A stretch of DNA of 18,300 nucleotides from positions 1 to 18,300 of the forward strand of contig DATLBY010000107.1 in the NCBI GenBank assembly GCA_035526665.1, read 5' to 3'. Position 1 is the first letter of the stretch. Every line of letters starts with the position of its first letter. This document shows, one piece after another, positions 8,151-15,867 of this stretch. The translations under genes were made by a program, and so were the position numbers. The stretch is from DATLBY01 sp035526665. GTDB lineage: Bacteria > Acidobacteriota > Terriglobia > Bryobacterales > Bryobacteraceae. The notes beneath the pieces are model-generated. The model was given only the letters and a program-made list of their open reading frames with translations. It had not been told where the DNA came from and searched no databases.

Positions 8151-8156
8151 ATTGTA
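8151..8156 (-). promoter_or_regulatory. Candidate -10 box of the TPR gene (near-leaderless)
   Basis: Minus-strand TACAAT is separated from the GTG start at 8143 by 7 nt (CCCGGGT). Transcription would then begin at or 1 nt before the start codon. No convincing -35 is visible 16-18 nt upstream. Confidence 0.45.
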
Positions 8157-8242
8157 GCAGCAGTCGTTGTGCGCTGGTAGCCCGGATCCAGGCTGCGCGA
8201 GGTAGTCTCCTGTTTCGCACTTCAGCGCTCAAATACAGGCAG

Positions 8243-8248
8243 TAGAAT
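8243..8248 (+). promoter_or_regulatory. Candidate -10 box of the M20 peptidase gene (leaderless)
   Basis: TAGAAT is followed by exactly 6 nt (ACAGTA) and the ATG at 8255, placing the predicted RNA 5' end on the A of ATG. There is no Shine-Dalgarno. This favours ATG 8255 over the internal ATG 8297. Confidence 0.5.
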
Positions 8249-8254
8249 ACAGTA

Positions 8255-9691
8255 ATGAAAAACCCGCCCCTCCAACAGAATACATTTGCACAGCCGATGC
8301 AACGGAGGCATTTCCTGACGGCGGGGATGGCAGCCCTGGCACTGCAGACGGGCGCGGGTTTCGCAGCGGCAGATACCGGACTACGCGATCGCACGGCGCG
8401 CTACTTCACAGACCTTCTCCGCCTGGATACCAGCAACCCGCCTGGGAACGAAACGCGCGCCGCCGAGTACCTGAAGACGGTCGCGGTTGCCGAAGGCATA
8501 CCGTGTGAGCTACTCGGTCCAGACCCCCGCAGGCTGAACTTTATCGCCCGGCTGAAAGGTTCCGGCGCGCGCCGGCCGCTGCTGCTAATGGCTCATAGCG
8601 ACGTGGTGCCGGTGGATCGCTCACAATGGTCGGTGGATCCCTTCGGCGCCGTAATAAAAAATGGCGTGATATACGGACGAGGGGCCGAGGATGTGAAATC
8701 GCTACTCGCGGCGGAACTCGCCGTGCTTGTTGATTTGAAGCGCCGGAGCGTTCGTCTTGATCGGGACATCATTCTGCTCGCCGAGGCGGATGAAGAGGCC
8801 GCATCCACGGGAATCACCTGGCTAATCCAGAACGCCTGGGAGAAGATCGATGCGGATTTTGCTCTCAATGAGTTCGGATATTGGCAGGACGAGCCCTCAG
8901 GCGAGCGCGTGTTCCAGATTCAGACGACCGAGAAAATTCCCACCCGAGTCCGGCTGATGGCCCGAGGCGTCGCTGGCCATGGTTCTCTGCCGCGGCCCGA
9001 CAATCCGGTTGCTCACCTGGCGAAGGCGATCACCCGTCTGGTGGAGGCGGAGCAGCCGGTCGACTTAAACACCACCACGCGCCGCTACCTTTCGGAGATG
9101 GCAAATTTACCGCAGCGGCGCTGGCTTCAGCCGCTAATCGAAAAGCTGGATGACAAGAACGCCGCCGGCGCGGCTGTTATGCAGATCCGGGAGCGTGACC
9201 CGGAACTGGATGCAATGCTACACACGACTGTGTCTCCCACAATGCTGGGTGGGGGTGTGAAAATCAACGTGATTCCGAACACGGCAGAGGCGCAATTTGA
9301 CGTCCGCCGTCTGCCTACCGAATCTGAACAAGGAATCTACGAGCGATTCCGGCAAATCGTCAACGATCCGGCGGTGACAATCGAGCCCGAAGGCCAACAG
9401 AAGCCTGCGACTGAACCCAGTTCACTGACGTCGCCGCTCTACCTGGCGATGGAGCGCGTGTTCCAGGCCTCGCACCCGCGCGCCCGGGTGGCTCCGTTCA
9501 TGATGCGAGGTGCAACGGATGGCGCTTATCTGCGTGCCAAGGGCATGGCTGTATACGGGGTTCCACTATTCGGTCGTGAGGGCGAACCCCGCTGGCACGG
9601 CAACGACGAGCGCATTTCTGTTCGCAATCTGCAGGACGGCGCCGAGCTGCTGTTGAAAATCGTCCTGCAAGTGGCCGTGCCGAAACCTTGA
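8255..9691 (+). CDS. M20/M25/M40-family zinc metallopeptidase, exported (probable Tat substrate)
   Basis: Carboxypeptidase or aminoacylase-like di-zinc hydrolase of 478 residues, about the usual family length plus a leader. A twin-arginine-like signal, QRRHFLTAG at 16-24 followed by AALALQTGAG, points to folded export to the periplasm. Metal and catalytic residues are complete: His114 and Asp116 in HSDVV, bridging Asp146 in GRGAEDVK, the Glu180-Glu181 pair, Glu206 in the NEFG segment and His448 in WHGND. The inserted dimerisation lid carries GHGSLPRPDNP (241-251), with the His242 that usually completes the active site in the partner subunit. Start: ATG 8255 gives 14 residues before the twin-arginine pair region, and ATG 8297 would be a more classical Tat start. 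The TAGAAT spacing supports 8255. It is divergent from the TPR gene. Substrate is unassigned; peptides or N-acyl amino acids are most likely. Confidence 0.92.
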   Translation: MKNPPLQQNTFAQPMQRRHFLTAGMAALALQTGAGFAAADTGLRDRTARYFTDLLRLDTSNPPGNETRAAEYLKTVAVAEGIPCELLGPDPRRLNFIARLKGSGARRPLLLMAHSDVVPVDRSQWSVDPFGAVIKNGVIYGRGAEDVKSLLAAELAVLVDLKRRSVRLDRDIILLAEADEEAASTGITWLIQNAWEKIDADFALNEFGYWQDEPSGERVFQIQTTEKIPTRVRLMARGVAGHGSLPRPDNPVAHLAKAITRLVEAEQPVDLNTTTRRYLSEMANLPQRRWLQPLIEKLDDKNAAGAAVMQIRERDPELDAMLHTTVSPTMLGGGVKINVIPNTAEAQFDVRRLPTESEQGIYERFRQIVNDPAVTIEPEGQQKPATEPSSLTSPLYLAMERVFQASHPRARVAPFMMRGATDGAYLRAKGMAVYGVPLFGREGEPRWHGNDERISVRNLQDGAELLLKIVLQVAVPKP

Positions 9692-9904
9692 ATCCCGGGT
9701 TTACACCTGCCAGCCGGAAAAGTATAGTTGGTGCTGACAGACGCCCACGGATTTGTGCAGAGATTGTCTGCGGATGCAGCATTCTGTCGAGACCGTGCAT
9801 TTTCAACCTGCGTTTCGCGCTCACGAAGTCTTTTGAAGTCCGCGGAAAGACCCGCCTTCAGTTCGCTTTACCATGGCCTAGCTGGTTGCAATCCAGGTGC
9901 CAGG
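9692..9904. other. Convergent intergenic gap with no recognisable feature
   Basis: These 213 bases separate the 3' ends of the M20 peptidase and the serine hydrolase. I see no U-tract hairpin, RNA gene or conserved short coding frame. The open frames here continue antisense into the neighbours and do not look like proteins. Confidence 0.5.
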
Positions 9905-11371
9905 TCACTCCGCCGCGTCTCGTTTGAGCCGCAGCCAGCTGGTGAGATTACTGGCGGTGGAAGTAGCTGTTGCCGATCCCTCAAGAACACCGCCGCGCAA
10001 CTTCAAGGAAAGGTTGATATGGTGCGGGCGGCGGCGGGCGTCCTCGGTCCCTACATCGCCCGTCATGTGCCCTGTCAGCCGGCTGTTCTCGAAGTGGACG
10101 AGGGTCAACAGCGTCTGGAGCTGGTCTCCCAACTGCGCGTGGACATCTCCCGATGGATTGATCTGGAGCAGAAACGGGTGTCTGCCCGCGTGGGTCACCA
10201 ATTCCCCCTTCCACCGGCCAGCCAACCCCGAATCGGGTCTAAAGAGACCTGGCGCCGGTTCCGGCGGGGCAGCGGGGGCCGGCTTCCAGGGGGGCAGCAT
10301 TTCCCCGAGAATCGCATCGGCGACGTGTGCCGGGATTTCGTTGTTTCCAAGGTTGCACAGCACCACCACGGCAATCTGCTCGGCCGGGACCAGCAGAATC
10401 AGGTTGCGGACGCCGCCCATGGCGCCGCCGTGAGACACCGTCCGGTAGCCCCCTCGATCGCCGGTCATCCAGCCGATTCCGTAGCCTGATCTGTCGCCCG
10501 TAGATACAGTCGGCTGCTGCATCTGATCGATCGCCGCATCGCTGAGAATGGCTTTCTGGTCCGGCAGGTGCGCCTTCGAATGAAACATTCCGAACCGCAC
10601 CAGGTCGTGCGCACTGGCGAATACCGCCGAGGCGGCGGGGTGGTCGAAATCATAAAACGGAATTGGTAGGCCATCCCTGCCGTAACGGATAGCCTCATAT
10701 TTTCGCAAGCCGGGAGCCACGTCGACGGATGTATGGGCAAGTCCAAGCGGCAGGAAGACCTCCTCGCGCAGGAAATCCCGGTAACTGCGCCCGGAGACGC
10801 GGGCGATCAGGTGGCCCAGGATGCCAAATCCAATATTGGAGTAGCGGTATTCCTCGCCCGGAGGACTCACCAGAATTCCGTAGCGCCGTATGGTTTCGTC
10901 CATGGGGGGAGGCCGGTACGGTTCATGCGAATAGAAGAAGTTGGTGTGCAGGGGTAGACCAGCAGAATGGTTCGCCACCCGCCGCACGGTTGCTCCGGCC
11001 GCCGGCCCGGCATAGCCGGTGAGTTTTGCGGGCGCGATGTACTGGTCCACCGGTGCGTCCAGATTGACCTTCCCGCGCTGCACCAGGATCATCAGCGCGG
11101 TTGCGGTCATCGGCTTGGATATGGAAGCCATCGAGTATACGGTATGAGGAGTGGCCGGCTTGCGGTTGTCCCGATCTGCCCAGCCGAAACCCTCCTCCCA
11201 TACAATCTGTCCTTTGCGAGCAACCGCGACCGCGATCGAGGGCACCCCGGATTCCACCAGCTGTCCTTTAATGTAGGAACGCGCTGCATCGAATTGCTGG
11301 GCAAAAAGGCCGGCGGACAGCGCCAGCATCAGCCAACCACAGGTAACTAACCGTGCTTGCATGCTGGACAT
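9905..11371 (-). CDS. Serine hydrolase of the beta-lactamase/class C PBP fold with an extra C-terminal domain
   Basis: Exported serine hydrolase (PF00144-type) of 488 residues from ATG 11371. The signal peptide (about 1-25, LVTCGWLMLALSAGLFAQQ) leads into the catalytic domain. This carries the nucleophile motif SISK (Ser83, Lys86), the Tyr-Ser-Asn motif (Tyr177, Asn179) and HGG (His314), the usual counterpart of KTG in esterase/DD-peptidase-like members. A Pro-rich linker (about 360-375) joins a roughly 105-residue beta-rich tail beginning LAGRWKGEL. The longest frame starts at ATG 11440, but that leaves only a few bases to the divergent receptor frame and adds a non-hydrophobic 23-residue stretch. 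ATG 11371 or 11362 gives a proper signal peptide. The enzyme could act on peptides, esters or peptidoglycan; a true beta-lactamase is unlikely to be identifiable from sequence alone. Confidence 0.9.
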   Translation of the reverse strand: MSSMQARLVTCGWLMLALSAGLFAQQFDAARSYIKGQLVESGVPSIAVAVARKGQIVWEEGFGWADRDNRKPATPHTVYSMASISKPMTATALMILVQRGKVNLDAPVDQYIAPAKLTGYAGPAAGATVRRVANHSAGLPLHTNFFYSHEPYRPPPMDETIRRYGILVSPPGEEYRYSNIGFGILGHLIARVSGRSYRDFLREEVFLPLGLAHTSVDVAPGLRKYEAIRYGRDGLPIPFYDFDHPAASAVFASAHDLVRFGMFHSKAHLPDQKAILSDAAIDQMQQPTVSTGDRSGYGIGWMTGDRGGYRTVSHGGAMGGVRNLILLVPAEQIAVVVLCNLGNNEIPAHVADAILGEMLPPWKPAPAAPPEPAPGLFRPDSGLAGRWKGELVTHAGRHPFLLQINPSGDVHAQLGDQLQTLLTLVHFENSRLTGHMTGDVGTEDARRRPHHINLSLKLRGGVLEGSATATSTASNLTSWLRLKRDAAE

Positions 11372-11455
11372 CTTAATACGCCTAAGCGCCTGCTGCACCG
11401 AGCTACCGGAACGGAATGACTTGGATAGAACCAGCGACATATTGTGTTCTGGCGT

Positions 11456-11472
11456 AAAGTGTTTTCCACTTT
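11456..11472 (+). promoter_or_regulatory. Small inverted repeat in the leader of the second TonB receptor
   Basis: AAAGTG (11456-11461) and CACTTT (11467-11472) form a perfect 6-bp inverted repeat with a 5-nt TTTTC spacer, 19 nt before ATG 11492. A TAnnnT hexamer (TAAAGT, 11455-11460) overlaps it. It could be an operator or a leader hairpin, or chance; it is short. Confidence 0.25.
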
Positions 11473-11491
11473 CCGTCGATCACATGGTTCC

Positions 11492-14400
11492 ATGGCGAAA
11501 AATCTATCAATCCGAAGTGTTTTCTTTTGCTTGTTAATGCTGGTCCTGTGCGCCGTTGCAATGTTTGCGCAGTCGGATTCGGGACTGCTGTTCGGCGTTG
11601 TCACGGATCCATCGGGCAGAGCCATTATCGGGGCGAACATCTCGCTCCGCAACCAGGCCACCGGCGCGGAACGCAAATACGTGACCGACGAACGCGGCCT
11701 TTTCTACTTTACGGTATTACCCTCCGGCCGATACCACATCGACCTGGAATCGCCGGGGTTTAAGCACTATCAGGACGCCGACGTGCGCGTGCAGGTGGCC
11801 CAGGTGGCCCGGCTTGACATCCAGATGGAGATCGGCAGCGTGAAGGAGACGGTGAACATCGCCGAGTCGCCGTCCGGCCTAAACAGTGAGACGGTGTCGC
11901 AAGGTACCGTGGTCGGCTCAGAAAAAATTCCAGTATTGCCGCTGAACGGCCGTCAGTTCATCCAACTGGCGCTGCTGGTACCCGGAGCGAATCCCGGCGG
12001 GCGGGCTGTGCAGCAGAACTCCGTGCGTCAAGGGCAGACCGGCGGATTGAGCATCGCCGGGAATCGAACCAACAACACCGCGTTTCTGTTGGACGGCGCC
12101 GTGAATACCGACCCGGATTTTAATTCTTTGAACTATTCCCCGTCCATCGACGGCATAGCCGAGTTCCAGGTGCAGACGGCCATGGTCAGCGCCGAATACG
12201 GCCGCGCGTCGGTCAACGTGGTTACCAAGTCGGGAAGCAACGATCTGCATGGATCCGTGTTCGAGTTTCTGCGGAATCGAAACTTCGACGCCAGGCCGTT
12301 CAACCTGAGCGGTTCCCTGCCGAAGTTCCAGCGGAACCAGTTTGGTGGAACACTGGGCGGGCCGATCAAGAAAGACAAGCTATTCGCCTTTTTCTCCTAT
12401 GAAGGGCTGCGCGTCCGTCAGGCGGGCGCCGGTTTAACAAGCGTGGTGGTTCCCAGCGTGGAACAGCGTGATGGCGATTTCAATAAGACGTTCCCGAAGG
12501 GCATCACTGACCCCGACAACATGGTGGGCGGAGTGGCGCAGAAGTTTCCCGGCAACAGGGTCCCGGCGAGCCGGCTGAATCCGCTCAGCCTGGCGGCGCT
12601 GAAGGCGATTCCACTGCCGACCGACGCACTTACCAACTTCTATCAAAATGCGACGGGCGTGCTCAGCCAGAACAATAACAATTACTCAGGCCGCTTCGAC
12701 TATACGGCGAAAGAGAACTGGACGTTATTCGGCCGCTATTCTATTGCGGAGGAGAGCGCCAATATCCCCGCGACCGTTACCGGCCGGGACCGGGTTAACG
12801 ATGCGCGCTCGCAGAACGCCGTCATCGGCTCCACTTATGTCGTTACCAGCGGGCTGCTGAACGAGACCCGAGTCAGCTATGGCCGACTAGCTATCCTGAG
12901 CGGCTTACCGGAATTGAACTTCAGCCTCGGCAGCGGCAGCACGACTCTGCCTCTCTTCATTCTGCAGCCCTATCCGAATATGGGGGGCAGCGGCGGCTTT
13001 AATGCGACTCGCGGCAGCGGCATTATCAACGTCCGAGACAACAGCTATCAGGTCTATGACAATGTGTCGTGGCGCAAGGGGCGGCACGGCCTCAAATTCG
13101 GCGGCGAGATTTACCGTCCGGAAATGAACCGGATCGAGAGCACCAGCGCGATTGGAGAATTCCAGTTCACAACCGCCTATACGGGCGACCCCCTGGCCAG
13201 CTTCCTACTTGGATTGCCGGCGATTGCCTCACGCGCGGTGGGACCGAGCCGCATCGACGGGCGGCAGTTGGCGTATTCTCTCTATGCGCAGGACGACTTC
13301 CGCGTCTCCTCGAAAGTGACCGTGAATCTCGGTTTGCGTTACGAACTCGCCGCTCCTATGTATGATGCGCACCAGCAGATGTCGAGCATCGACTACAGCA
13401 ACGTGCCCTCTCCGCAGACCATTTTTGCCCAGGGCAGGACCGGGTTCTATAGCCCGACACTCTTTATCTGTGGACAGAATGGAACTCCCCGGGGCTGCGC
13501 TTATACGGATAAGAACAACTTTGCGCCGCGTGCCGGCATTGTGTGGGCGGCGGATAGCAAGACCGTACTCCGAGCCGGAGCCGGTATGTTCTACGCCTCC
13601 AATGACGCCGATCCGCTGTTCCGCCTGGCTGCGGGACTACCCGGCAACCTGGCCCAGACATTGAACAGCGACCCAGTGACGCCGCGGTTCCGTGGATTTG
13701 ACGTATTCGGGCCTGCCGTTGTGGGTCCGGTCCAGATTCAGGCCGCCGGTATCGATATCAACCAGCGGACGAGCTACTCCGTGCAATGGAATGCAACCGC
13801 CCAGCGGCAGATCACGAAAGACATTGTGTTGGAGGTAGGCTACCTGGCTTCGCTCGGCTTGAAGCTGGAGCAGAACGTGCAACCGAATAACGCAATGCCG
13901 GGCGCGGGGGCGATCGATCCCCGCCGGCCCTATGCCTCTCTGACCTACGCGCCCGGTACGGTGTTCCCGAATTACATTAATGTGGTTGGGAATTCAGTGC
14001 CTGTCGGCTTCATCAACTACCTGCCGCACTCGGCACAATCGAATTATCACGCCATGCTCGCCCGCGTGGAGAAGCGGTTTACCACCGGGTTATCATTCCT
14101 GAGCTCCTATACGTTTTCGAAGGCAATCACCAACGCTCCCCAGTTCCGGAACGCCGGCGGAGTCGACGGTAACGAGAACTCTCCGGCGCAGGATGCCTTC
14201 AACCTTCGCGCGGACCGCGGCCTTGCCTCCTTCAACGTGGCGCATCGCTCGGTGACATCTTTTCTGTACGATCTGCCGTTCGGGCACAATCAGAAGTTCC
14301 TGACTGAAGGACTCGCCTCGAAGCTTCTGGGCGGATTCCAGATCTCAGGCATCTACAGCATGCAGACCGGATTTCCATTCACCGTGAACCTGACCGGAGA

Positions 14401-14791
14401 TACGGCTGGCGTGGGCGCTGGCACGGGCGGCATCTTCGTCCGGCCTAACGCAGTCCCTGGACAGACGGCGGACCTCCCGGGTTCGGAGCGCAGCACCTCA
14501 CGGTACTTCAACACCAGCGCTTTCAGCCTACCTCCAAACTTCACGTTTGGAAACGTCGGCAAGAACACCGTCACAGGGCCTGGCCTAACTAACCTCGACC
14601 TGGTGGTTTCGAAGGAGACTCGCATTGGCGAAAATCTGCGGTTCCAGATTCGCGTCGAAGCTTTCAACATCGCCAACCACTCAAACTACAACGGAGTTGG
14701 CCGTATCATCAATACGCCGGCCACCTACGGAAAGGTCCTGAACCAGCTCGATCCCCGTCAAATCCAGCTGGGCGCAAAAATTCTCTTCTAA
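11492..14791 (+). CDS. TonB-dependent receptor with N-terminal carboxypeptidase-regulatory-like domain (second, orphan copy)
   Basis: Outer-membrane receptor of 1099 residues. The signal peptide (about 1-26, ...LCAVAMFA before QSD) precedes a regulatory-like beta-sandwich (about 31-115; GVVTDPSGRAIIGANI). LPLNGR follows at about 149-154, a hallmark of acidobacterial Oar-like receptors, then the plug (about 165-250; IAGNRTNNTAFLLDG, EYGRASVNVVTKSGSNDLHG) and a full barrel closing with a terminal Phe (...LGAKILF). It is clearly the same family as the receptor at 1527, but with a canonical plug. ATG 11492 is chosen because the open frame upstream (GTG 11444) adds a basic, non-signal stretch close to the divergent hydrolase gene. 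No clear Shine-Dalgarno is seen. No downstream partner is co-transcribed, because a strong terminator follows. Substrate unknown; the divergent hydrolase may process it. Confidence 0.92.
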   Translation: MAKNLSIRSVFFCLLMLVLCAVAMFAQSDSGLLFGVVTDPSGRAIIGANISLRNQATGAERKYVTDERGLFYFTVLPSGRYHIDLESPGFKHYQDADVRVQVAQVARLDIQMEIGSVKETVNIAESPSGLNSETVSQGTVVGSEKIPVLPLNGRQFIQLALLVPGANPGGRAVQQNSVRQGQTGGLSIAGNRTNNTAFLLDGAVNTDPDFNSLNYSPSIDGIAEFQVQTAMVSAEYGRASVNVVTKSGSNDLHGSVFEFLRNRNFDARPFNLSGSLPKFQRNQFGGTLGGPIKKDKLFAFFSYEGLRVRQAGAGLTSVVVPSVEQRDGDFNKTFPKGITDPDNMVGGVAQKFPGNRVPASRLNPLSLAALKAIPLPTDALTNFYQNATGVLSQNNNNYSGRFDYTAKENWTLFGRYSIAEESANIPATVTGRDRVNDARSQNAVIGSTYVVTSGLLNETRVSYGRLAILSGLPELNFSLGSGSTTLPLFILQPYPNMGGSGGFNATRGSGIINVRDNSYQVYDNVSWRKGRHGLKFGGEIYRPEMNRIESTSAIGEFQFTTAYTGDPLASFLLGLPAIASRAVGPSRIDGRQLAYSLYAQDDFRVSSKVTVNLGLRYELAAPMYDAHQQMSSIDYSNVPSPQTIFAQGRTGFYSPTLFICGQNGTPRGCAYTDKNNFAPRAGIVWAADSKTVLRAGAGMFYASNDADPLFRLAAGLPGNLAQTLNSDPVTPRFRGFDVFGPAVVGPVQIQAAGIDINQRTSYSVQWNATAQRQITKDIVLEVGYLASLGLKLEQNVQPNNAMPGAGAIDPRRPYASLTYAPGTVFPNYINVVGNSVPVGFINYLPHSAQSNYHAMLARVEKRFTTGLSFLSSYTFSKAITNAPQFRNAGGVDGNENSPAQDAFNLRADRGLASFNVAHRSVTSFLYDLPFGHNQKFLTEGLASKLLGGFQISGIYSMQTGFPFTVNLTGDTAGVGAGTGGIFVRPNAVPGQTADLPGSERSTSRYFNTSAFSLPPNFTFGNVGKNTVTGPGLTNLDLVVSKETRIGENLRFQIRVEAFNIANHSNYNGVGRIINTPATYGKVLNQLDPRQIQLGAKILF

Positions 14792-14817
14792 ATCGAAGAA
14801 AGCGAATCGCGCCGAAG

Positions 14818-14860
14818 GGCCGCTTTGGGAGGAATTCTCAAGGCGGCCTTTTCGTTTTTT
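14818..14860 (+). terminator. Intrinsic terminator of the second TonB receptor gene
   Basis: GGCCGC-T-TTGGGA (14818-14830) pairs with TCTCAA-G-GCGGCC (14836-14848). The stem is 13 bp with two G-T wobbles and a GGAAT loop, followed by TTTTCGTTTTTT. It lies 27 nt after the TAA. Only the plus strand has a T-run after the hairpin, so it terminates the receptor transcript; the T-run touches the stop codon of the convergent acetyltransferase gene. Confidence 0.88.
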
Positions 14861-15824
14861 AGAAGCCTTCCCAAACGTATGCCGCAAAACGGCGCATCGC
14901 GCGGAAACCCATCCGTTGATATAAGCGGATCGCATCCGTGTTAGCGGCTGTCACTGTCAAACTCGCTTTCCGGCAGCCATGATCGGCCAGCGCCAGCATG
15001 GAGCGGCGGAGCAGTTCATAGCCAACGCCCTTACCCTGCCACGCCGGCGCGACACAGATTTGGGTAATGTGTCCGATGTCGGACGCGACCAGGCTGCTGA
15101 GCGATATTCCCGTGATGTGTTGTGATCCAGTCTGAGCAAGCATGGAGGCGGGCCCGTAGAAGCTGCCGCATCCCGGGTACTGCACGATATTCATCAAAAA
15201 CCGTTTTGCTCCGTGCACTGAGCGGTACTGGTCGTTGATACTGCTATCGATGTGACCTGCATAGGCGGTGGCAATCAGGGTAGCGGTCTCCTCCTGCCGC
15301 GAATCGGTCCAGCGTTCGAAACAGATTGTAGCCGTCGCCTTACCGCGAGGCAATTGATAGGCATCCTCCAGGTCGGCCACCATGAAGTTGCGGGGGAAGA
15401 CGCGGAGATGTTGCCCGTAGGGCATCGGCCTGTCCGAGGGGCCGTGCAACATCATCAATTGAGCCTCGATACGATCCAGGTAAACGGCGTCGGTGAGCAC
15501 TCGCAGCACGGCGGCAAGCAACAGATCCTCGTTTGCGGGGTTAGAGAACTCGCGCAGAATATAGACATCGCCGAGCAGCGCCTTGCGGTCCTCACAGACG
15601 TAATATGTGTAGCCGACCACGTGACCGTTCATGACCAGCGCAAACCCGTTCAGCGCCTGAATCTTGACGAAGCGCCGCACCAGGTCGGCCGATGCGCTGA
15701 AATCCCAATTCAGCACGGAGCGCCAGGTGATGCTCTCCTCTCCTAGCAGGGGGTCCAGATCTTCGGCACGAATGTGGCGCAGGGGCACTACCTCGGGAAC
15801 TCGAATGTCCGGGAGCGCCGCCAT
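14859..15824 (-). CDS. GNAT-family N-acetyltransferase, probable tandem two-domain type
   Basis: Cytoplasmic acetyl-CoA-dependent acetyltransferase of 321 residues, about twice the length of a single GNAT domain. The C-terminal half is a clear GNAT fold: motif A at about 252-276 with the acetyl-CoA pyrophosphate loop QGKGVG (263-268), and motif B with Asn295 and Tyr302 in AANTDAIRLYQRMGF. The N-terminal half (about 12-125) has a GNAT-like strand pattern (GFALVMNGHVVGYTYY, then a helix after NEDLLLAAVLRVL) but no usable RxxGxG loop, so it is probably a degenerate domain. The start is ATG 15824, with TATAAT ending 6 nt upstream and no Shine-Dalgarno. It lies 38 bp after alaC on the same strand. 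The acceptor substrate cannot be inferred. Confidence 0.85.
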   Translation of the reverse strand: MAALPDIRVPEVVPLRHIRAEDLDPLLGEESITWRSVLNWDFSASADLVRRFVKIQALNGFALVMNGHVVGYTYYVCEDRKALLGDVYILREFSNPANEDLLLAAVLRVLTDAVYLDRIEAQLMMLHGPSDRPMPYGQHLRVFPRNFMVADLEDAYQLPRGKATATICFERWTDSRQEETATLIATAYAGHIDSSINDQYRSVHGAKRFLMNIVQYPGCGSFYGPASMLAQTGSQHITGISLSSLVASDIGHITQICVAPAWQGKGVGYELLRRSMLALADHGCRKASLTVTAANTDAIRLYQRMGFRAMRRFAAYVWEGF

Positions 15825-15830
15825 AACGAG

Positions 15831-15836
15831 ATTATA
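15831..15836 (-). promoter_or_regulatory. Candidate -10 box of the GNAT gene (leaderless)
   Basis: A perfect consensus TATAAT on the minus strand is followed by 6 nt (CTCGTT) and the ATG at 15824, so RNA would start at the A of ATG. No good -35 is seen. It sits in the 38-bp gap after alaC, so the GNAT gene may have its own promoter within the gene run. Confidence 0.55.
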
Positions 15837-15840
15837 GTGT

Positions 15841-15867
15841 TATCAATCGTCGCTGACGAGTATCAAT
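15841..15867. repeat. Direct repeat pair flanking a small inverted repeat between alaC and the GNAT gene
   Basis: TATCAAT occurs at 15841-15847 and again at 15861-15867. Between them CGTC-GCT-GACG (15848-15858) forms a 4-bp stem with a 3-nt loop. The unit lies just upstream of the GNAT -10 box and covers the alaC stop codon. A repressor or activator site is conceivable, but the elements are short. Confidence 0.35.

Noticed and set aside
9879..9905. CTGG...CCAG repeat near the end of the serine hydrolase, considered as a terminator
   Set aside because: Only a 4-bp stem with no T-run on either strand.
9728..10489. Plus-strand frame of about 253 codons
   Set aside because: Mostly antisense to the serine hydrolase catalytic and tail domains, with no recognisable motif or ribosome site.
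11372..11440. Upstream ATG 11440 for the serine hydrolase
   Set aside because: It adds a basic stretch before a good signal peptide and leaves no room for the divergent gene.
15252..15746. Plus-strand frame of about 164 codons opposite the GNAT gene
   Set aside because: A shadow of the acetyltransferase; composition and content are not protein-like.
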